NCBI GenBank assembly: GCA_007119345.1 | Contig: SKPV01000005.1 | Location: forward strand, 1-19,738 | DNA from: Halovivax sp. | Lineage (GTDB): Archaea; Halobacteriota; Halobacteria; Halobacteriales; Natrialbaceae | DNA: 19,738 nucleotides | Direction of reading: 5' to 3' | Shown: positions 1-5,802 of the stretch, one piece after another | Numbering within the stretch: the stretch's first letter is position 1 | Layout of the letters: each line of letters opens with the position of its first letter | The notes under the pieces: model-generated | Told to the model about the DNA's origin: nothing | Seen by the model: only the letters and a program-made list of their open reading frames with translations | Database searches by the model: none | Translations under genes and position numbers: made by a program

Positions 1-38
1 AGAAGCCCAAGAAAGAGGACGAAGAGGACTCCGAATAA
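1..38 (+). CDS. C-terminal tail of an unidentified acidic protein (partial)
   Basis: The plus-strand frame starting at base 3 reads KPKKEDEEDSE and stops at TAA (36-38). A lysine patch followed by an acidic tail is typical of the end of a haloarchaeal protein. The rest of the gene lies outside the window, so no function can be given. It converges on the RNase R gene. Confidence 0.5.
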   Translation, partial: KPKKEDEEDSE

Positions 39-384
39 GCCCCTCCCACACGAATCTCACGAGACCGCTTCCGACGGCGATTCGGACGGATGTACGATAG
101 CGAGCGAGAAGTCCCACAGCAGTCTGAGTCGAAACGGGATCGGAAGACGAACGACAATCCGCTCCAGCGTCGTCCCGACGCCTCTCGTTCGTCGGACGAA
201 GATATTCAGCCCTGGAGTTGGTCGAAATTCAACTTCGACGATTTCCCGACTCCTTCTGGTCGCACCGTTCACGGGTCACGATTCCGAGGACGTCACTCGC
301 TGTGGGGCTCACGGCTCCCTCACGGTCGCCGTTCGCATTCCCGGAGATCGTCACTCGCAGCCCTCGCTCAGTCCTCGCACTCGC
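39..384. other. 346-bp spacer between convergent genes
   Basis: This is non-coding sequence between the tail gene and the end of the RNase R gene. No tRNA or clear hairpin with a T-tract is visible. At about 363-398 there is an imperfect tandem repeat of a 17-nt unit (CTCGCTCAGTCCTCGCA, then CTCGCTCAATCCTCGTC) that runs into the last codons of the RNase R gene. The stretch 285-345 is rich in short GCTCACGG/CTCACGG words reminiscent of dispersed haloarchaeal repeats, but I could not define a unit. Open frames crossing it look spurious. Confidence 0.4.
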
Positions 385-1668
385 TCAATCCTCGTCATCG
401 ACGACCTCGATCCCCCGGTTGTTCACCGCCATCGGATCGAGTCCGACCTCCTGGAGGAACCCCTTGTACTCGCGCTCGCACTGCTCGGCGGCCTTCCCCT
501 TGTCGCTGGCTCGGTCACAGAGCGCGACGAGATTCTCGGGGACCTCGTTCTGGTAGACGATCCAGTGGTTGATCAGGTCGCTGAGCCGCCGGATCGGGCT
601 GGTGAAGTGGCCGTAGATCTCGAAGTTCAGCGCGTGGTGGCCGCCGAAGGGATCGCTCATGTAGCGCGCCCGCGGCATGACCTTCATCACGGCCCACTGG
701 ATCTTATCGAGCTGGCGCCCGGGCGCCTCGTCGAGGGTGGCGTTGACCGCCTTCCGGGGATCGTCCCACGTATCGCCGGGGATCGAGACCCCGTCTAAGT
801 CCTGGATCTCCTGGAGCGCTTTCGACCACTCGTCGGGCGTCGGCTGGGGGTGGACGCGGTACATCGCCTCGACGCCCCGGGACCACATCAGCTCGTGCGT
901 GACGGCCTTGTTGGCCTTCAGCATGCACTCCTCGATGATCTTGTGTGCGCGATCGCGGCTCGGGTTCAGCACCAGGGAACCGTCCTCCTTCCGGATCTCG
1001 TGCATCCGGTCGGCGACCTCGTGGACCAGCACGTTCTCGTCGTGGAGCGGAGCGTCGGGATCCTCCAGGCGCGTCTCGGCCTGGGCGTAGGTGAGTCGCT
1101 CGTCGGACTCGATGACGGACTTGTAGATGTCGATGGTGTCGTAGGAGAGCGTCTCCTTGTCGAGGTGCATCTCGACGGTGTGGGCGAAGCGCTCCTCTTC
1201 GGGTACCAGCGAGCAGACGGACTCCGCGAGGATCGGCGGGAGCATGTGGATGGTGTACCCCGGCAGGTAGACGGTGTTTCCCCGCTCGACGGCCTCCGCC
1301 CACATCGCGGTGTCGGGGTGGACGTAGTGGGTGACGTCGGCGATGTGTACCCAGAGGACGTACTCGTCCTCGCGCTCTTCGATCGAGAGCGCGTCGTCGA
1401 AGTCCTGGGCGTCGATGGGGTCGGTCGTCCACGTCGTCAGGTCCCGCAGGTCCTCGCGCTCGTCGATCTCGGCGTCGATGTCGGCCTGGACGTCGCCGGT
1501 CAGCTCCTCGGCCTCCGCCAGGACCGCCTCGGAGAACTCGTCGCGGATCTCGAACTTCTCGAAGAGCTCCTCGCGCTTGTTCTCGAGGTGGCGGGCGAGG
1601 TCCTCGTCGATCTCGACGGGGCCCTGCCCTTCGGCCGTCCCGGCGGCGGCCTGTGCGTCGTCGCTCAT
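385..1668 (-). CDS. rnr: RNase R-like 3'-5' exoribonuclease, RNB domain only
   Basis: This 427-aa protein is predicted to degrade RNA processively from the 3' end, releasing nucleoside monophosphates, in the cytoplasm. The RNB signature lies at residues 81-93: D83, D89, D91 and D92 have the spacing of the four Mg-binding catalytic aspartates of bacterial RNase II/R. A second RNB hallmark, HFTSPIRRLSDL, lies near residue 360. Bacterial enzymes of 640-810 residues also carry cold-shock and S1 domains; here there is only about 75 residues of acidic helix before the RNB core and a short tail after it. RNB-only enzymes are known from haloarchaea, which lack the archaeal exosome, so the length is expected. 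The start is the ATG giving MSDDAQAAAG. The small zinc-ribbon gene lies 84 bp upstream on the same strand. Confidence 0.93.
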   Translation of the reverse strand: MSDDAQAAAGTAEGQGPVEIDEDLARHLENKREELFEKFEIRDEFSEAVLAEAEELTGDVQADIDAEIDEREDLRDLTTWTTDPIDAQDFDDALSIEEREDEYVLWVHIADVTHYVHPDTAMWAEAVERGNTVYLPGYTIHMLPPILAESVCSLVPEEERFAHTVEMHLDKETLSYDTIDIYKSVIESDERLTYAQAETRLEDPDAPLHDENVLVHEVADRMHEIRKEDGSLVLNPSRDRAHKIIEECMLKANKAVTHELMWSRGVEAMYRVHPQPTPDEWSKALQEIQDLDGVSIPGDTWDDPRKAVNATLDEAPGRQLDKIQWAVMKVMPRARYMSDPFGGHHALNFEIYGHFTSPIRRLSDLINHWIVYQNEVPENLVALCDRASDKGKAAEQCEREYKGFLQEVGLDPMAVNNRGIEVVDDED

Positions 1669-1752
1669 GGGCGTGCCTTCGAGCGACCGGGTGAAAGACG
1701 TGTCGGGAGGGAACGGCGCGCGGACCCCGCTCCCGAGGCGGGGCCGGGACCG

Positions 1753-2043
1753 TCAGCGTTCGGTGACGCGGCCGTCCTCCGGCCCCTGCAGCGCCGCCAG
1801 CCGCGCGAGGAACGCCGCCCGACTCACTTCGCCGGCGCCGGCCTCGACGAGGCGCGCCTCGACGCCGTCGCGCGACCGGCGACACCGGGTTCGGTCGCAC
1901 GGCTTGCAGAAGTGCTCGAACGACTTCCCCTCGCGGTCCCACCGGTCTCCGTACTTGTCGTACTCGCGCGCGTCGTCCCGGAGGACCCGCTCGTCGCAGG
2001 CGAGACACCGCACGGTCTCGGGTTTCCGCCAGGGGAGCCTCAC
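1753..2043 (-). CDS. Small CxxC zinc-ribbon protein, haloarchaeal family of unknown function
   Basis: This 96-aa protein has two Cys pairs, C13-x2-C16 and C46-x2-C49, plus C54. Between them is a charged segment, AREYDKYGDRWDREGK. The spacing fits a treble-clef or zinc-ribbon fold binding one Zn. I believe it belongs to a haloarchaeal DUF family (DUF7562-like), but the number is from memory and unsure. The start is GTG (2041-2043), with a TATA-like box about 26 nt upstream, so the mRNA is probably leaderless. It lies 84 bp upstream of the RNase R gene on the same strand and may share its transcript. An RNA or DNA role is possible but unproven. Confidence 0.75.
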   Translation of the reverse strand: MRLPWRKPETVRCLACDERVLRDDAREYDKYGDRWDREGKSFEHFCKPCDRTRCRRSRDGVEARLVEAGAGEVSRAAFLARLAALQGPEDGRVTER

Positions 2044-2063
2044 GGGCTAGGGCCCGCCGCGTG

Positions 2064-2073
2064 ATTACTTAGC
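2064..2073 (-). promoter_or_regulatory. TATA-like promoter element for the zinc-ribbon gene
   Basis: The minus strand reads GCTAAGTAAT, centred about 26 nt before the GTG start at 2043. This is the position expected of a TATA box for a leaderless haloarchaeal mRNA. No Shine-Dalgarno sequence precedes the start. Confidence 0.45.
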
Positions 2074-2218
2074 AGTTCGCACCCGGCAGGCGGCCGGACG
2101 GTCAGCCGCGGCGACAGCGTCGAACCCGCCAGCGGGCGTTCCGCTCGCCCGCGTCCGGGACCGGCGGCGGACGTTCCGCTCCCTCGAGTCGAGGACCGGC
2201 GACGGTCGGGAGCGGACG

Positions 2219-2225
2219 ATTTAAG
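2219..2225 (+). promoter_or_regulatory. TATA-like promoter element for the PUA gene
   Basis: ATTTAAG is centred 28 nt before the ATG at 2250 in otherwise very GC-rich DNA. This predicts transcription starting at or next to the start codon (leaderless mRNA). Confidence 0.55.
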
Positions 2226-2249
2226 CGCCGACCGGCCGTCCGTCCCACC

Positions 2250-2729
2250 ATGCAGGTCAAGTCCCGACACCACCTCCGCAGCGACGCCGTCGCCGAGGTC
2301 GAGTCGACCGTCGGCGACCGCCTCGGCGTCGAGCTCGAGGGCGACGCCTACGAGCGCGTCGAGTTCGAAGAGAGCGACTGGGAGGTCGTCCTGATCGACG
2401 GCGAGCCGCAGGTGGCGTACTTCGACGACGAGCCGTTTCTCACCGTCCGCGGCGCGAACGCCCACGAGCCAGCGGATCACCTGGTGATCGTCGACGCCGG
2501 CGCCGTCTCGTTCGTCAGCGACGGCGCGGACGTCATGCGCCCCGGCATCACCGAGGTTCGCGGCGACGTCGAGGCGGGCGACCTGGTGCTGATCGCCGAG
2601 GAGTCCCACGGCAAGGTGCTCGCGGTCGGGCGCTCGCGCGTCGACGGCGACGACCTGCTCGGCGACGAGGGGAAGGTGATCGACTCGCTGCACTTCGTCG
2701 GCGACGAGCTCTACGGGTTCTCAGGGTAG
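2250..2729 (+). CDS. PUA-domain RNA-binding protein (archaeal Tma20/MCT-1-like)
   Basis: This 159-aa cytoplasmic protein has an N-terminal α/β region (about 1-70) and a C-terminal PUA domain (about 75-155). The PUA core is recognised by VDAGAVSFVSDGADVMRPGI, where the acidic start, the GADVMRPGI strand and the later LVLIAEESHGKVLAVGRS strand match PUA domains of the archaeal COG2016 group. Family members bind structured RNA; eukaryotic MCT-1/Tma20 acts in translation re-initiation and ribosome recycling. A similar ribosome or tRNA role here is inference. The start is fixed by the TATA box at -28. The gene is monocistronic as far as can be seen and converges on the DUF1028 gene. Confidence 0.85.
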   Translation: MQVKSRHHLRSDAVAEVESTVGDRLGVELEGDAYERVEFEESDWEVVLIDGEPQVAYFDDEPFLTVRGANAHEPADHLVIVDAGAVSFVSDGADVMRPGITEVRGDVEAGDLVLIAEESHGKVLAVGRSRVDGDDLLGDEGKVIDSLHFVGDELYGFSG

Positions 2730-2757
2730 GGTTTTCTATGGCTTTTCGGGGAAGGTT
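2730..2757 (+). terminator. T-rich transcription terminator of the PUA gene
   Basis: Three T4 runs (about 2731, 2745 and 2756) follow the stop codon within 30 nt of otherwise GC-rich DNA. Archaeal intrinsic termination relies on such T-tracts and needs little hairpin. The rest of the gap to the DUF1028 stop (to 2980) shows nothing I can assign. Confidence 0.5.
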
Positions 2758-2980
2758 TTCCGCCGGGCAGTGAACACCACGAGTGCGAACGAGAATCGCG
2801 AGAACCGGCGAGGCGCGTGGTGCGTGCGGTGCGAGGCGAACGACGACGTGTCCGCGGATCGCGACCGCGCCGGAGCTACCCGGGTACCAGAGCGGGCGCG
2901 GCGTCGCATCGACGGCTGGAACGCGGTCGACGAGCTCCACCGCGTCCGAGACCGGCGCGATCGGCGGTGATCCGGGGCGC

Positions 2981-3745
2981 TCACTCCTCGACCGACTCCA
3001 GCGAGTCCTCCTCGTAGGCGTCCTCGTATCGCTCCATCGCGGCCTCGAACCCCTCCTTCGCGAGCTCGTAGGTCTCCCGCAGGTCCACGATCGGTTCGAG
3101 GGACGCGTCCACCCGGAGGTCGTTGTAGGAGGGCTCGAACTCCCGATCCTCGGTGCTCTCGACGATCAGGGCGGCGCTCTGGACGCGCAGCTCCTCGCGC
3201 TTGTCGCCGCCCTCGTCCTGGCCGGCCGCGAGCGCGTCGATCAGCCGCTCGGCGAGCGGACGATCCTCGTCGCGCGCCTCCTCGTAGGCGTCGGCGGTCG
3301 CCTCGATCACCGACTCGCCCGCGAGGAGGTTGCCGCCGACGGTGTAGCCGTCACCCTCGCGGTGGCCGAACCAGGGCTTGCACTCCTCGCCGGAGAACGC
3401 GAACGTCCTCTCGGCGTCGACGCCGTGGAGCTGGCGCTGGGGGGCGCCGTCGTCGGCCGCGAGCAGCGCGTCCAGGGCGTCGTCGACCGCCAGCCCGTCG
3501 TCCAGGTACGCGATCCCCTTCCGGCCGAGTTCGACGTTCACCAGGCTCTGGGTCGCGACGGCGCCGTTCTCGCTGGCGAACGGACAGAGCGTGCCGACGG
3601 TCGGGAGCCGCGTCGTGACCGCGACGCCGAAGCGGTCGTGCTCCCCGCCCTCGTCATTTCGCGGGCTCCGCCCGCTCGAATCGTTCGCGGAACTCCGTTC
3701 CGCGCTCCCCACGTAGGTCTCGTGAACGCAGATGCTGAAGGTCAT
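2981..3745 (-). CDS. DUF1028 family protein (Ntn-hydrolase-like fold) with an inserted palindrome-encoded segment
   Basis: This 254-aa protein begins MTFSICVHET, the family's N-terminus, and continues with GVAVTTRLPTVGTLCPFA, GAVATQSLVN, GLAVDDALDALLAAD and the glycine-containing YTVGGNLLAGESVI segment, all typical of DUF1028 (COG3342). Known structures have an Ntn-hydrolase-like fold; the substrate is not established. Residues 14-29 are encoded by a pair of palindromes (3661-3704) and, with flanks to about residue 37, form a hydrophilic insert absent from the usual family N-terminus, where the first strand runs almost directly into GVAV. The frame stays open and the rest is full length, so the gene is probably functional. 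It lies 122 bp downstream of protease 1 on the same strand. The start follows GGAGG at 6-nt spacing, and a TATA-like CTATTTT is about 29 nt upstream. Confidence 0.82.
   Translation of the reverse strand: MTFSICVHETYVGSAERSSANDSSGRSPRNDEGGEHDRFGVAVTTRLPTVGTLCPFASENGAVATQSLVNVELGRKGIAYLDDGLAVDDALDALLAADDGAPQRQLHGVDAERTFAFSGEECKPWFGHREGDGYTVGGNLLAGESVIEATADAYEEARDEDRPLAERLIDALAAGQDEGGDKREELRVQSAALIVESTEDREFEPSYNDLRVDASLEPIVDLRETYELAKEGFEAAMERYEDAYEEDSLESVEE
3661..3704. repeat. Paired palindromes inside the DUF1028 coding region
   Basis: Two perfect hairpins stand side by side: 3661-3675 has 6-bp arms (GCGGGC/GCCCGC) around TCC, and 3686-3704 has 8-bp arms (CGCGGAAC/GTTCCGCG) around TCC. A 10-nt spacer separates them. 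They encode part of the hydrophilic insert at DUF1028 residues 14-29. A third palindrome with the same TCC centre lies at 13035-13055, downstream of EF-2, pointing to a dispersed haloarchaeal palindrome family that can be tolerated in-frame. Confidence 0.75.
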
Positions 3746-3770
3746 ACGCGCCTCCACGCATCGAATCGAC

Positions 3771-3777
3771 AAAATAG
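3771..3777 (-). promoter_or_regulatory. TATA-like element for the DUF1028 gene
   Basis: The minus strand reads CTATTTT, centred 29 nt before the DUF1028 ATG (3745). It suggests the gene can be transcribed separately from protease 1. A GGAGG lies between box and ATG, so leaderless and ribosome-bound initiation cannot be told apart. Confidence 0.4.
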
Positions 3778-3866
3778 TCCGCGTCCCGGAACCGACGCGA
3801 GTCGGTCGAGATCGCGCGGGCGTTCTCGAACGGTCGGCGCGAGCGAGCGCCGCGCCCGTCGGGCCG

Positions 3867-5438
3867 TCACTCCTCGGTCGTCGAGTCCAGCAACCGCTCG
3901 CGGGTGCGGATGCCGGCGTGGCCACCCGCGCCCACCGCGATGCCGACCGCGTACAGTCCCGTGAGCGCGACGCCGAGCGACGCGCTCTTGACGCGCGAAT
4001 CGGTCCGATCCTGCTCGTCCGACAGCGACGCGCACAGTTCCACCAGCCGCCGGGTGGCGCGCGTCGTCCGGCTCTCCGGGTGTTCCGCGAGGGTGTCGGC
4101 GATGGGCGGGCTGATCCGGTAGTACAGCCCGACCAGGCCGCGACCCATCGGCGTCGCGGACATGGACTCGTCGCGGAACCGCCGCAGCGAGTCGAGGGTC
4201 CGACCCTCGCCGGCGGTGGCCGTCGTGATGAAACAGCCGCCGCCGCCGTCGTCGTTCTGACAGTCGATCGTATCGTCCTCGCAGTCCGCCGGGCTCTCGA
4301 GACCGAGCGCGGCCGCCACGTTGAGTCGGCCGGCGCCCTGATCCTCCTCGCAGCGACAGATGTCGTCGGCGGTGTCCTTGAGTCGCTGTCGAGCCTCCGC
4401 GTTCGAGTAGCCCGCAGCCATCAGGTGGGCCGCACCGCCGGAAACGTGCGGACACGCCATCGAGGTGCCAGACAGCGTGTCGTAGGAGTTGTTGATGTAC
4501 GTCGAGTAGACGTCCACGCCCGGCGCGGCGATCTCGACCTCCGGACCGGTCGAAGAGAACGACGCCAGCTCGTCGTCCTCGTCGGTCGCGCTCACGGCCA
4601 TCACTTCGTCGTAGGCGGCCGGATAGCTCACGCAGTCGCTACACTCCCCGTCGTTTCCGGCCGCGGCCACGAGCAACGTTCCCTGCTCCTGGGCGTACTG
4701 ACAGGCGTCCTGGAGCTCCGACGTGCCGGACGAACCCCCCAGCGACAGCGAGCCGATGTCGATGCCCTGGTCGGCGGTCCACGTGATTCCAGCCGCGATG
4801 TCGGAGAACGATCCGCTGCCGCCGCTGTCGAGCACTTTCACCGAGTACAGCTCCGAATCCAGCGCGACGCCGACGACTCCGACGTCGTTGTCCGGCGCGA
4901 CCGCGGTCCCCGCACAGTGGGTCCCGTGACCGTTGTCGTCGCCGTACGGTTCCTGACAGTCCGAACAACAGGTCCCGAAACACTCGCCGCCGTGGACCTC
5001 GAGGGACTCGTGGTCGACCTGGACGCCGGTGTCGATGATCGCGATGCTGGCGCCGGCGCCCGTTTCGCCGTCGTCGTGGGCGACGTCCGCCCTAACCTTC
5101 TCGATGCCGTACGGCGTCGTCTGTAGCGCGTGGGCCCGCCGATCATTCTCGACGTACCGAACCTTTGGGTTTTGCTCGAGCGCGGCAGCGGCGGCGTCGG
5201 GGAACTGGCCGGCCACCGATTTTCCGATGTCACCGAAGTCCAGCGTGTGACGAACCTCGTTCGCTTGCGCTGTGGCCACCTCGAAGTCCGCGTCGGCAGT
5301 CAATCCGACGATCGTCCTGTCGAGCGTTTCGCCTTCGGCCTCGTCCCCGGCCGTCGCCGTTCCCGCGAGTCCGACCGTCGCCGCACCCGCGGCGGCACCG
5401 CGGAGCAGTCGACGTCGCGTGGTGTCGTGTCGTGTCAT
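3867..5438 (-). CDS. Protease 1: Tat-exported halolysin-type subtilisin (S8) with C-terminal CFI-box anchor
   Basis: This 523-aa secreted serine endopeptidase has the triad D136 (DTG), H171 (HGTHCAG), S326 (GTSMA), and oxyanion N262. Order: Tat signal RRRLLRG and hydrophobic stretch (1-30); I9-like propeptide (about 40-105); S8 domain (108-380); acidic linker; CFI-box domain from C402 (CFITTATAG). The last ends in a hydrophobic segment (about 486-507) and basic tail, likely a membrane anchor. It has 15 cysteines, unusually many, including a cluster at 153-161 between D136 and H171. The start at 5438 is chosen because it places the Tat motif near the N-terminus and matches proteases 2 and 3; the frame is open to a GTG at 5516. 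It is closest to protease 2, but lacks its FN3-like domain. CFI-box function is not established. Confidence 0.9.
   Translation of the reverse strand: MTRHDTTRRRLLRGAAAGAATVGLAGTATAGDEAEGETLDRTIVGLTADADFEVATAQANEVRHTLDFGDIGKSVAGQFPDAAAAALEQNPKVRYVENDRRAHALQTTPYGIEKVRADVAHDDGETGAGASIAIIDTGVQVDHESLEVHGGECFGTCCSDCQEPYGDDNGHGTHCAGTAVAPDNDVGVVGVALDSELYSVKVLDSGGSGSFSDIAAGITWTADQGIDIGSLSLGGSSGTSELQDACQYAQEQGTLLVAAAGNDGECSDCVSYPAAYDEVMAVSATDEDDELASFSSTGPEVEIAAPGVDVYSTYINNSYDTLSGTSMACPHVSGGAAHLMAAGYSNAEARQRLKDTADDICRCEEDQGAGRLNVAAALGLESPADCEDDTIDCQNDDGGGGCFITTATAGEGRTLDSLRRFRDESMSATPMGRGLVGLYYRISPPIADTLAEHPESRTTRATRRLVELCASLSDEQDRTDSRVKSASLGVALTGLYAVGIAVGAGGHAGIRTRERLLDSTTEE
3902..4230 (-). repeat. CFI-box coding module, copy 1 (direct repeat of 5870-6198)
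   Basis: This segment encodes the CFI-box end of protease 1 and matches the end of protease 2 closely. The block 3935-3980 is identical for 46 nt to 5895-5940, including all wobble positions. After one mismatch the next 24 nt are identical again. Similarity fades at the extreme C-termini. Confidence 0.75.
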
Positions 5439-5802
5439 GATTGTCTCCGTGCCGGCGGTGGGTCGGGCGCGTCGTCGCGTCGCGTCGCGTCGTATCCGCG
5501 TCGTGGCGCGTGACACGCGTTAGCGCACCGTCCGGACGGCGAACGATATGGGCAATGGATATATCAATACTTTCATTCTTTTTGTTGAGATTGCATTTTA
5601 TGCTGATATGATCGTTCGATTAACGACGCATATATGGAAAAACTTTTATAGAAGTGTCGTCTCGAATTTGGGCCACTCGTCCAAATCGCGAACGAGCCGG
5701 CTCGCGGACGCCCCTCGACACCGACCAGCGAAACGAGACGCGTTCCGCCCGAGATGGCCGCTTCGCCGAATCGACGGCGGGCGAACCGCCTTCGGTGGGC
5801 CC
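5439..5802. promoter_or_regulatory. Spacer between proteases 2 and 1 with an AT-rich island (about 5545-5660)
   Basis: This is a 364-bp gap. The part next to protease 1 is GC-rich and holds the CGCGT repeat. Bases 5545-5660 are strikingly AT-rich. On the minus strand, a TATA-like stretch complementary to GGATATATCAATA (5557-5569) would start transcription near 5535, giving protease 1 a leader of roughly 97 nt. Bases 5660-5802, after the protease 2 stop, show no clear hairpin with a T-tract. An open frame reading plus-ward from 5548 through the island is not considered real. Confidence 0.45.
5468..5493. repeat. CGCGT short tandem repeat in the protease 1 leader
   Basis: Three back-to-back CGCGT units (5476-5490) are flanked by further CGCGT and CGT units. 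They lie 30-55 nt before the protease 1 start, probably in its 5' leader. Five-nucleotide units can slip during replication. Confidence 0.5.

Noticed and set aside
704..2008. 434-codon minus-strand frame overlapping RNase R
   Set aside because: It is an Arg/Pro/Gly-rich frame-shifted shadow of the real genes, inconsistent with an acidic halophile proteome.
850..2064. 404-codon plus-strand open frame antisense to RNase R and the zinc-ribbon gene
   Set aside because: The minus strand carries clear RNB and CxxC motifs. This frame is biased toward the complement of acidic codons and has no recognisable domain.
2770..2970. 66-codon plus-strand frame between the PUA and DUF1028 genes
   Set aside because: It is Arg-rich without a motif and has no TATA box at -27. 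It lies after the PUA T-tract terminator.
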